Source of the DNA: Cyanidium caldarium
Lineage: Eukaryota; Rhodophyta; Bangiophyceae; Cyanidiales; Cyanidiaceae
Reading direction: 5' to 3'
Assembly (NCBI GenBank): GCA_026184775.1
Contig: JANCYW010000011.1
Coordinates: 248,001-312,000 of the forward strand
Length of the DNA stretch: 64,000 nucleotides
The notes beneath the pieces were generated by a model. It saw only the letters and a program-made list of their open reading frames with translations, was not told the origin of the DNA and did not search any database. Below, one piece after another: positions 28,107 to 36,010 of the stretch; the stretch's first letter is position 1; each line of letters starts with the position of its first letter. The translations under genes and the position numbers were made by a program.

Positions 28107-31100
28107 ATGGTGTTGAACGGCCGACCGGGCGCTCTCGGGAGCGGCGCCGGGTGGACGCAGGGAGCACGGCAGGTGGAGGCGGCGGGCGCTGATCGGGACA
28201 AGCAAGCGCCGCAAGTGGATGAGGAATATGCGCGTCCACGTTTGCGGCTTCGGAGGTATGAAGAGAGTGCCGAGGCGGGCAGTCCGGGCGGGGCAGCGGC
28301 TGCCACTAGGGTCAGCTCGCCGATGCGCACGGCCAACGGATTTCCGTCAGACGTGCCGCTGAGAAGCGCCAGCGGTCAACAGCACACCACGCCAGGGATG
28401 GGCGATCGGCGCGTGAACGGAACGCCGGACCGACTCCGAAGCGGTCACCGTTCGGAGCGCCGGCGGCCGCCGGTCGGCCGTCGGGAGGCGGCGATGCTCT
28501 TGCGAGCGCAGGTCGGGGCGGCGCACGGAACCGCTGCGTCCTCGACAGGACCGCCGGCTCGGCAGTATGCGGAGAACGATAGACGCGGGCGCTACAGCTT
28601 GCGCCAGGCGAAGCGGCACGCGCGCTACGTCGATGATGACGATAGCGACGAGTCGTTCACGCGGACGGGGGGCGCGGAAAACGGCGGCATCGGTCAGCCG
28701 CGGTACGCTTTACGCAACCACACGTCGCATGGCGCTGAGAAGCGCGTCTGCCGCTTTTCCGTGTCCAGCAGCGCCTCCTCCGGTCGGTCGCGCCATCGCA
28801 GTCGCTCGCGGCCGACGCGATCGCGCCGCTACGAGGAGCCCAGCTTCAACGACGATGAGGAAGCGTGCTCGTCGGAGGAGGTGGATGCGCTGTTTGCGGC
28901 AGAGGAGGCGCGAGAACTGCAAGAGGCCGAGGAGCTGGAGCGCACCGTGAAACTGGATGACGATGCCTCGGGCAGTGTAAGCGAGAAGGCGGATGACAGC
29001 GAGAGCGACGATCGGGAAGATGACGATTTCCGGTACTTGGAGCCGCGTCGCTCTAAGCGCTATCGGCAATCGGTCAAGCGCTGGACCCCGCTTGCCGCCA
29101 ACGGACGGGAGCCGGCCGTCGGTCAGCGGGATGCGCAGCGCAATCGCCGAGCCGATCGCTGGGAGGCCCGAGACGTGCTGACGCGCTCGCTGCGACCGTT
29201 CAGTGCGCGCGGCGTGCGTTACGACGCCGACTCGGACTCGATGTCGGAGGCGAGCGACGAGGTGGCCTGGAATCGTCGCGAGAAACGCCGCCTCGCGGCG
29301 CTCTACGAGGGCATTGCGCCCATCAACATGGATATGGGTGGCACCGCGAGCGGTGGTCTGGCGAGCCGCAGCCCGCAGGGCCACATGCAGCCGGATCGTT
29401 TGCGAGCCAACGCGCTCGAGCCGCTGCGCGTAGACCCGCACCTCACCTGGGATCGCGTGGGCGGTCTGGAGCATCACGTTCGCGCGCTGAAGGAGATGGT
29501 GTTCTTGCCGCTGGTGTACCCAGAATTCTTCCAGCGCTTCCAGTCGGAACCGCCGCGGGGTGTGCTCTTTTACGGCCCGCCGGGCACCGGCAAGACGCTG
29601 GTGGCACGCACCCTCGCGGCCACCTGCGCGGCGGCATCCGGCGCTCGCGTGGCATTTTTCATGCGCAACGGTGCCGATTGCCTGTCCAAATGGGTGGGTG
29701 AGGCCGAGCGCCAGTTGCGCCTCACTTTTGAGGCCGCCCGCGCGCACCAGCCCTCCATCATATTCTTCGACGAGATCGACGGTCTGGCGCCAGTGCGCTC
29801 CAGCAAGCAAGACCAGATCCACTCGAGCATTGTGTCCACGCTGCTCGGTCTGATGGACGGGCTGGAGACGCGCGGCCAAATCGTCGTGATCGGCGCCACC
29901 AACCGCATCGACGCCATCGACCCGGCGTTGCGGCGGCCGGGGCGCTTCGACCGCGAGCTCGTGTTCGGCTTGCCGAACCGGGAGGCGCGGCGGGCGATTT
30001 TGCAAATTCACACCCGCAACTGGCAGCCGCCGCTGAGCGTGGACCTGCTGGACCGGCTGGCAGCGGGCACGGTCGGTTTCGGCGGGGCCGACTTGCGCTC
30101 GCTGTGCTCGGAGGCGGCGCTGCAGGCGCTGCGTCGCCGATACCCGCAGATCTACGACTCCACCGACAAGCTTCTGATCGACCCGGAGCAGGTGCAAGTG
30201 ACCGAGCCGGACTTTGAAGCGGCGACCCGGGATCTGGTGCCGTCGGCGCACCGGTCGGCGATGGTGCAAGCACGCCCGTTGGATGCCGCGCACGAACGAC
30301 TGCTGCGCGACACGCTGCACGCGGCACTGCAGCTGCTGGGTGCGGAGCGCGTCGCCCATTCGCTGCGCAGCGGCCGCCGCTTCCTGCTGCACGGTCCGCC
30401 CGGCAACGGTCAGATGGCGTTGGCGCGGGCGATCGCCCACCACGTGGAGACGCTGCGCTTGCACGCGATCGATCTGCTGTCGTTGCAGGCGGATCCGGTG
30501 GCGCGCAGCCCACAGGAGGCGCTGCAGGTGATCGTGCGGGAGGCGCTGCGCAGCGCCCCCTCGATCCTGTTGGTGCCGCATCTGGAGCTGTATCTGGACG
30601 GCGCCAACGAGGCGTTGCGCATGTCGCTGGAGGTGGCCCTGAAGGACTTGCCGGCCGATGTGCCGGTGTTGGTGCTCGCTGCGGCGGATCAAGACCTGAG
30701 TGGTTACGTGGAGAGGGACACGGCGCTGCCGACCGCGGCGGATGAGGCTGATGTTGTCGAGTCGTGGATACGCCTCTTCTACGATGGACCGCACGCGGTG
30801 ATGCGGATCGCGCCGCCATCGGCCGCGGCCAGGGAGCGACTCTTGGCACCTCTCGTTCGAGAAGCCGCCTCGTCGCCGTCGACGACCGCCGCGCCGGGAG
30901 CAGCGCCACCCAAAGCCGGAGCGCCGGCGGAAGTGCTGGCCAAAGTGCCACCGCCGGCGCCGCCGCCGCCATCGGCCGCCGAGGTCGAGCGCCGGCGGCG
31001 CCTGGAGGAGCGGGCGCTGCGCGAGTTCCGACTCACCATGCGCGACTTTGTGGAGAGCCTGCTGAGCGACAAAAAGTACCGGCCGTTCTGGCAACCGGTG

Positions 31101-32018
31101 CAAGAGCGCGACGCGCCGGACTACCACGAGATCGTTCAACAACCGATGGATTTGTCGCGCCTGCTGCAACATATCGACGACCGGCGCATCCAGACGCTGT
31201 CGGAGTTGGTGGCGGCGTTCGAACTGATCGCTCAGAACGCGTTGGCGTACAATTCGCAACGTGAAGAACGCGGCCTGCGCATCCGCTCCAAGGCCACCGC
31301 CCTGGTGGATCTGGTGCATCGGTGGGCCGACCTGGTGACCGATCCCGAGGAGAACGAGCACGAATCGGAGGTCATTCGACAGTGCGAGGCGATTGTGCAG
31401 CGCCGCCGTGCTGAGACCATACAGCAGGCGGAGCAGCGCCGGCGCACGCGCTCCAGCGGCGATGCCGGCGTGCTCAGCTTTGAAGAAGCGGCGGCGTTGG
31501 AGCGGGCGGCGCGGTGTGTCTATCGTAACCGCGAGCGGGTCGTTGCCGAGGAGCGGCAAGACGAAGGAGAGGATGCCGTCAGTAGCGATGTCGATAGGCA
31601 ACGCGCCGAAGCGGAGGCGGCACGGCGTCGTCGTCGTGGCGAAGATACCGCAGCGATGACAACGGTGGTCAGCGATGCGCCGACAGAGGGCGACTACATC
31701 GGCGGCGCAGACGAAGAGGGCGCGACTCGTACAATGGAAGCGGCGGCGGCGCCGCCGCCCGACGCAGAACTGTCCGCCATGTTGCCTCTTACCGAGGCCG
31801 TCCGCCTGCCCTCGGAAGAACATATCGTCGCGGTGGTTGACGCAGCGGTGCACGTCTCCGAGGGTAGCAGCGCTGAGGCGCTGTTGCGTTGGCGCGCGGA
31901 GTTGTCGCATTGGCTGCACCAGGGACACGCCGAGAGCGCGGACCGCGTGGCCGTTTTGGAGAGCCTGCAGCGTCGGATCGAGCTCGGCAATGCGGATGCG
32001 ATGGAGAGAAGGGCGTAA
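28107..32018 (+). CDS. ATAD2/Yta7-like AAA ATPase with bromodomain
   Basis: A chromatin factor that reads acetylated histones and remodels or evicts them with ATP. The first 440 residues are disordered, with alternating basic and acidic patches (for example YLEPRRSKRYRQSVKRW). AAA1 begins LTWDRVGGLEHHVRALKEMV (about 448), with Walker A YGPPGTGKTLVARTLA (about 488), Walker B IIFFDEIDGLAP, and arginine fingers in DPALRRPGRFDRE. AAA2 is degenerate: HGPPGNGQMALARAI (about 760) lacks the Walker Lys. The bromodomain (about 967-1075) has FWQPVQERDAPDYHEIVQQP and the acetyl-lysine Asn in NALAYNSQ. The order matches Yta7 and ATAD2. At 1303 residues it is of usual size. The first in-frame ATG is 28107; the frame upstream starts from TTG. 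A 1072-codon antisense frame is a shadow. Confidence 0.93.
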   Translation: MVLNGRPGALGSGAGWTQGARQVEAAGADRDKQAPQVDEEYARPRLRLRRYEESAEAGSPGGAAAATRVSSPMRTANGFPSDVPLRSASGQQHTTPGMGDRRVNGTPDRLRSGHRSERRRPPVGRREAAMLLRAQVGAAHGTAASSTGPPARQYAENDRRGRYSLRQAKRHARYVDDDDSDESFTRTGGAENGGIGQPRYALRNHTSHGAEKRVCRFSVSSSASSGRSRHRSRSRPTRSRRYEEPSFNDDEEACSSEEVDALFAAEEARELQEAEELERTVKLDDDASGSVSEKADDSESDDREDDDFRYLEPRRSKRYRQSVKRWTPLAANGREPAVGQRDAQRNRRADRWEARDVLTRSLRPFSARGVRYDADSDSMSEASDEVAWNRREKRRLAALYEGIAPINMDMGGTASGGLASRSPQGHMQPDRLRANALEPLRVDPHLTWDRVGGLEHHVRALKEMVFLPLVYPEFFQRFQSEPPRGVLFYGPPGTGKTLVARTLAATCAAASGARVAFFMRNGADCLSKWVGEAERQLRLTFEAARAHQPSIIFFDEIDGLAPVRSSKQDQIHSSIVSTLLGLMDGLETRGQIVVIGATNRIDAIDPALRRPGRFDRELVFGLPNREARRAILQIHTRNWQPPLSVDLLDRLAAGTVGFGGADLRSLCSEAALQALRRRYPQIYDSTDKLLIDPEQVQVTEPDFEAATRDLVPSAHRSAMVQARPLDAAHERLLRDTLHAALQLLGAERVAHSLRSGRRFLLHGPPGNGQMALARAIAHHVETLRLHAIDLLSLQADPVARSPQEALQVIVREALRSAPSILLVPHLELYLDGANEALRMSLEVALKDLPADVPVLVLAAADQDLSGYVERDTALPTAADEADVVESWIRLFYDGPHAVMRIAPPSAAARERLLAPLVREAASSPSTTAAPGAAPPKAGAPAEVLAKVPPPAPPPPSAAEVERRRRLEERALREFRLTMRDFVESLLSDKKYRPFWQPVQERDAPDYHEIVQQPMDLSRLLQHIDDRRIQTLSELVAAFELIAQNALAYNSQREERGLRIRSKATALVDLVHRWADLVTDPEENEHESEVIRQCEAIVQRRRAETIQQAEQRRRTRSSGDAGVLSFEEAAALERAARCVYRNRERVVAEERQDEGEDAVSSDVDRQRAEAEAARRRRRGEDTAAMTTVVSDAPTEGDYIGGADEEGATRTMEAAAAPPPDAELSAMLPLTEAVRLPSEEHIVAVVDAAVHVSEGSSAEALLRWRAELSHWLHQGHAESADRVAVLESLQRRIELGNADAMERRA

Positions 32019-32119
32019 AGTCGCTTCCGGCGCGTAACATGAGCGATGCGACCCGGTTCGGAGGAGGCCTCAAGACGCCTCGCAGTGGTGCGGCCGTAGC
32101 CTTTACGGGAACTATACAT

Positions 32120-34033
32120 TCACAACACCGACAGGGCGCTCTCCTGCGGCGTGCGCTCTGGCCGCTCCGACTCGTCCGCGCTGGGCAGCGCTGGCGGGCA
32201 GCAGCACTGGCCCGACCACTCGCCCAACTCCGCCCAGAGCGACACCTTGCGGTGGGCGCGGCGCATGCGCCGTCGATACACCAGATACAAAAGCAAGGCG
32301 ATGGCCAGCGCGACGGCCGTGCTGAGTGATATCACCAGCGCCAACAGGCCCGGACTGAGCGCAGTGCCGCCGCCGACAGCGGCGCCGGCGAACAACACCG
32401 CCGGTTGTATGGATACCGGCGAGCCGACGCCCAGTCGCAACAGCTGCACGGGCGTGCCTGCGGCCTCCGACAGCGCCACGTCTGCATCGGCCGCCCGCAG
32501 CGCTTGCAGCGTCTCCGCCACGAACACCGCACCTTGCCACACGGCGTATTGCGCCAGCGTGCCGCGCACCCGTTGGCCGTGATCGCTCTTCCCGCCCGAC
32601 GCCACTTGCCATAAATAGATCTGTCGGTACTCGATGGACGCCCGATCTAGCAGCTGCTGCAGCGCCGCCTGCAACGCACCATCGATCCTGGTGGTAAACT
32701 GCTCGGGCGCGTACCACGACAGCGCCGGCAGATACAGCACCAGGTACAGCAGCGCGGTGCGCTCGCCCGCGATGGGCACGCGCTGCGCCGGCAGTGCCGG
32801 TGCGTCCGGCGGCCGCGTCTGCCACTGCAAGGACCACACATCGCCCAACACCGCGCCCTCGCTGAGGCCGCCCACCAGCATCACCGCCTCGTTGTTCACG
32901 GTGGACAGCGTGTGGAAGGCGCGCGCCGTCGGCGTGGGCAGTGCACTGGCGTTGGCGCACAATCGCAGCCGCTGCCACTGCACTTGTCCATTGCCGCCTA
33001 CCGAGAGCAACCAGGCGTCACCCAGCAGGCGCACGTCTCGCGGGCTGCAGGACGTCCGGGCGCCGGGACATCCGCGCCCGCCGTACAGCAGGTAGGCCGG
33101 CTCGCTGGCCATCCACGCTGGGGCGACGCTCATGGCGTGCCCGTCGCGCGGCGAGGGCCATGCACTCGATGCGCGACTGCTGCTGCCATTGCCCAGCAGT
33201 TGCCACGACGAGGTGTCCGAGCGGAACAGCCACAAGTCGTCGAAGACGTGTATGCGTGCGTTGGTCGCGGTGTTGCCGGTGTAGCGCGACCCACCGAACA
33301 GCAGCGCATCGTGAGCACCGTACGGCACGGCGCTGGCGCTCGCTCGGCCGCCGGGGTCGGCAGACGGGCCGACCCCGGCGGCGGCCTCATCGGTGCAGCG
33401 GGCATTGTTTGGCGGTTGAAACGCCAGACTCCAGGTGCTCAGCTCGAACTCGTATTGGAACACGCAGCGGGAGAAGCGCCCGCCACCGATATCGCCCCCG
33501 AAGAAGAGGATGTCGCGCCCGCTCTCGGTGACGGTGGTCGCCTGTCCGGAGACGGGAATCACACCGCGCCCCCAGCCGGCCTCCCATAGCGCGCGCTGGC
33601 GGTACACCGGGGCGCGCTGCAGCACCTGCTGCCGGTCGGCCCAGTTCGCCGGCTCGCGCAGCACGTCCAGCAACGAGAAGGCGTTGCTGTTGGCGTTGTT
33701 GCTGTCGGTCGCCGCCGCCGCCGAAGACGACGCGGAGGTCTGCAACAAGCCGCCGAAGAGCACCAGCCGGTGGCCGACCTGCGCAGCGCCCGCCGCGCTG
33801 CGCGGTGTGGGCACATCTCCGTCAGCGAGCCGTTGGTGACAGGCATTTACCGTCGGGTCGCACATAAACAGATCACCGAGCGCATCTGCCTGTGCGTTCC
33901 GGCCTCCGTACACGAAGACCAGGTCCGTGGTACCGTTGAAGAACACCGTTGCGGCGTGACCGAACCGAGCCGTCAGCGGGTGCCCGGTGTCGGCAACCTG
34001 CACCCAGATCGCACAGCTCTGGTTCAGAGACAT
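32120..34033 (-). CDS. Kelch-repeat protein with C-terminal membrane helix
   Basis: At least five kelch-type blades are visible in the first 430 residues (H-x-x-x-F, GG, and Y/F-x-x-W or W-x-x-L spacing: RFGHAATVFF near 23, LVLFGGL, PSPRDGHAMSV near 300, YLLYGGR, RAFHTLSTVNNEAVMLVGGL). A non-repeat region follows, then one membrane helix near 561-585 (LALVISLSTAVALAIALLLYLVY) and a short basic tail RRRMRRAHRK ending the membrane segment, with about 45 more residues. This predicts a type I membrane protein with an outside kelch propeller, similar in layout to attractin-like or plant/algal kelch receptors. No signal peptide follows the ATG at 34033, but the in-frame codons before it read VLLLPTSWAL, so an upstream exon may exist. 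Partner and role are unknown. Confidence 0.72.
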   Translation of the reverse strand: MSLNQSCAIWVQVADTGHPLTARFGHAATVFFNGTTDLVFVYGGRNAQADALGDLFMCDPTVNACHQRLADGDVPTPRSAAGAAQVGHRLVLFGGLLQTSASSSAAAATDSNNANSNAFSLLDVLREPANWADRQQVLQRAPVYRQRALWEAGWGRGVIPVSGQATTVTESGRDILFFGGDIGGGRFSRCVFQYEFELSTWSLAFQPPNNARCTDEAAAGVGPSADPGGRASASAVPYGAHDALLFGGSRYTGNTATNARIHVFDDLWLFRSDTSSWQLLGNGSSSRASSAWPSPRDGHAMSVAPAWMASEPAYLLYGGRGCPGARTSCSPRDVRLLGDAWLLSVGGNGQVQWQRLRLCANASALPTPTARAFHTLSTVNNEAVMLVGGLSEGAVLGDVWSLQWQTRPPDAPALPAQRVPIAGERTALLYLVLYLPALSWYAPEQFTTRIDGALQAALQQLLDRASIEYRQIYLWQVASGGKSDHGQRVRGTLAQYAVWQGAVFVAETLQALRAADADVALSEAAGTPVQLLRLGVGSPVSIQPAVLFAGAAVGGGTALSPGLLALVISLSTAVALAIALLLYLVYRRRMRRAHRKVSLWAELGEWSGQCCCPPALPSADESERPERTPQESALSVL

Positions 34034-34361
34034 GGTGTGATTGGTGAGCGCCCAAGATGTTGGAAGTAAAAGCACTCCCTCAATTGTGGCTCTATCGCTC
34101 CGGGGCGTTCTCCAGAGAGGCGATCGGCACCGACCGCTCCTTCAGACCTGTGCAGTTCAAAATCCCAGACGGAGAAACAACTCGCAGTCGATGGAATTGC
34201 CGTTTCGGTGTGAGGGTGGCGAGCAAACCGAACGGGCAGTGCGTCGAGCGTCGTTCGTAAACTGCCGCCCAGGGCGCACACCGTTTACGCGAGTCACCAA
34301 CGCGGTCACTGCCACCGGCCTTGACCGCCATTCGCATTCCGCGTTGCCCTCATGCCCCACT
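34034..34361. other. 328-bp gap upstream of kelch gene
   Basis: This is the region between the GRWD1 stop and the kelch start, both on the minus strand. It contains an 81-codon minus-strand frame (34092-34337) without family resemblance. A short hydrophobic in-frame stretch lies next to the kelch ATG, and a spliced first exon is possible. Confidence 0.3.
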
Positions 34362-35894
34362 TCAGATATTGATGGGCTTGAAGACGTGCAGGCCGCCCAG
34401 GGCGGTGCTGAGGAGAAACGCGCTCGTATCGCCCAGCGGATGCCAGTGCACCTCCTTCACATCGACCTGACCCTGGTGCACAAACAGCAATTGCGGTGGC
34501 AGGCGCTGGAGCCACTCCTGCAGCGCGGCCGGATCATCGCCCGCATGCGCGAGGGCGATGGCCTCCTCTTCGGGATCGCGCTCCACCGACAGATCCCAAA
34601 TACTGACGGAGCCATCCGCAGAGGACGCGCACAACACGGACGATTCGTGCGGATGCCACTCCAGTGCCGTGACCGGGGCGTCGTGGTATCGGAAGCTGCC
34701 GGCCGGTTCTGCTGCGCCGTTGGCGGACGCCTGCGAGTTCACCATGCGCAAGTCCCAGACGCAGAAACCTCCAGCATCGTCACCGGAGGCGAGCAAGTGG
34801 GTGTCAATGCGATTCCAGGCGATCCCGTTGATGTCGCAGTCGTGCGCCTCGGGCACCGTGAGGGCGGCGCCACCGCTCTGTCGCGTGTCCCAAAAGCGAA
34901 TCGACCGATCGCACGAGCACGAAGCGAGCACCGTGGCCTCCGTCGGTGACCACTGAATGTCTTCGACCGATTGATCGTGTCCGGCCAGAGGCTGCTGGGC
35001 ACTCCAGCTCGCCGCAGCACCGCCGCTGGCAGCGGGGCCAGCAACCGCCAGGCGACCGCGACAATCTCCAAACGCCAACCAACCCGCAGATAGCGGTGAC
35101 CAGTCGAGCGCGAAGCCTTCCGCAGTGCCTGTCTGAAAGCGGTGCGACGGCGAGCGCGTCATCGTCGTTGCGATGCGTTCGGTGCGCGATGCCGTCGGCG
35201 GCAGCAAGCGCAGCGCTTCGTGTATGTCGAAGATGCCAACGCTACCTTGGTCGCTCCACGCCGCTACGACGTGGGGCACTTGCGGCAGGCAGCGCACCCG
35301 GTTGATGCTGCCGTTGTGTCGGATTCTCACATAGTCCAGATGCGGAGTGGCGGGGCGCTGGGCGCCTTTCGCGTCGGAGGGGGATTCGGCCGAGTCGCTA
35401 GATGAGTCGCTCTCGTCGCTCTCGTCGTCGTCCTCATCAGCGTCGCCTCGCTTGTTGGTGCTGCCCAAGCGGGACAGATGCAACACGTTGAGCGAATTCT
35501 TCGCGGGCGCACTCGCCTGTGTGCCGGCCACGATCCACACCTCGGCCGGCAGCGCCGCGCTGGCGTTTCCGGCACGCACCACATCAAACGACAAGCAGGG
35601 CCACTCCACGTTCAACTCGAAACGCATCTTGTACGCCGACTCATCGTACACGCCGGCGCCTGCCGAGTCCACCGACTCCTGCTCCGAAGAGTCTCCATCA
35701 GCGGGCCCGTTCTCGCCGTCGTCTGCGGTAGTTGGAGAGGAGCGCCATTGCCGACGTGATCGGGATTTCGGTCCACGGCGCTTGCCCGGAACCATTCCGC
35801 ACCAACGCCGACCCGATCGTAACTGCAGGGCACGCCGGCCACCGAAAGCGGCTTCCGTGCCCGATGACGCCGATTGATCGTAAACTGAAAACAT
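34362..35894 (-). CDS. GRWD1: Glutamate-rich WD-repeat protein (Rrb1/GRWD1)
   Basis: A nuclear/nucleolar chaperone of ribosomal protein L3 in 60S assembly, also linked to histones. It carries the family start motif VYDESAYKMRFELNVEWPCLSFD (here split: VYDESAYKMRFE then LNVEWPCLSFDVV, about 82-107), an acidic Ser/Asp/Glu stretch after the first blade (DEDDDESDESDSSSDSAESP), then seven-bladed WD40 sequence with VEDIQWSPTEATVLASCSCD, SIRFWDTRQSG, CVWDLRMVNS and VSIWDLSVERDPEEE. The C-terminal PPQLLFVHQGQVDVKEVHWH is also diagnostic. Length is 510 residues. The frame extends to a GTG at 35990; the ATG at 35894 is used. An N-terminal basic segment (GKRRGPKSRSRRQWR) is a likely nuclear signal. It is divergent with PEP synthase at 116 bp. 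Confidence 0.94.
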   Translation of the reverse strand: MFSVYDQSASSGTEAAFGGRRALQLRSGRRWCGMVPGKRRGPKSRSRRQWRSSPTTADDGENGPADGDSSEQESVDSAGAGVYDESAYKMRFELNVEWPCLSFDVVRAGNASAALPAEVWIVAGTQASAPAKNSLNVLHLSRLGSTNKRGDADEDDDESDESDSSSDSAESPSDAKGAQRPATPHLDYVRIRHNGSINRVRCLPQVPHVVAAWSDQGSVGIFDIHEALRLLPPTASRTERIATTMTRSPSHRFQTGTAEGFALDWSPLSAGWLAFGDCRGRLAVAGPAASGGAAASWSAQQPLAGHDQSVEDIQWSPTEATVLASCSCDRSIRFWDTRQSGGAALTVPEAHDCDINGIAWNRIDTHLLASGDDAGGFCVWDLRMVNSQASANGAAEPAGSFRYHDAPVTALEWHPHESSVLCASSADGSVSIWDLSVERDPEEEAIALAHAGDDPAALQEWLQRLPPQLLFVHQGQVDVKEVHWHPLGDTSAFLLSTALGGLHVFKPINI

Positions 35895-36010
35895 CGCCAC
35901 ACATCGCGTTTTGCGGGTCTCGATGGTATCTCCTGCGGAAGCGGGCTTGACGAGCTGCAACAATTTCCGCTTGGTGTTGTAGCACCGCACTACAACGACA
36001 CCACTCCGAG

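Noticed and set aside
28710-31928. 1072-codon open frame antisense to the ATAD2-like gene
   Set aside because: It mirrors a GC-rich coding strand, starts without a proper context, is rich in His/Arg/Gln and matches no family; the sense strand has clear AAA and bromodomain motifs.
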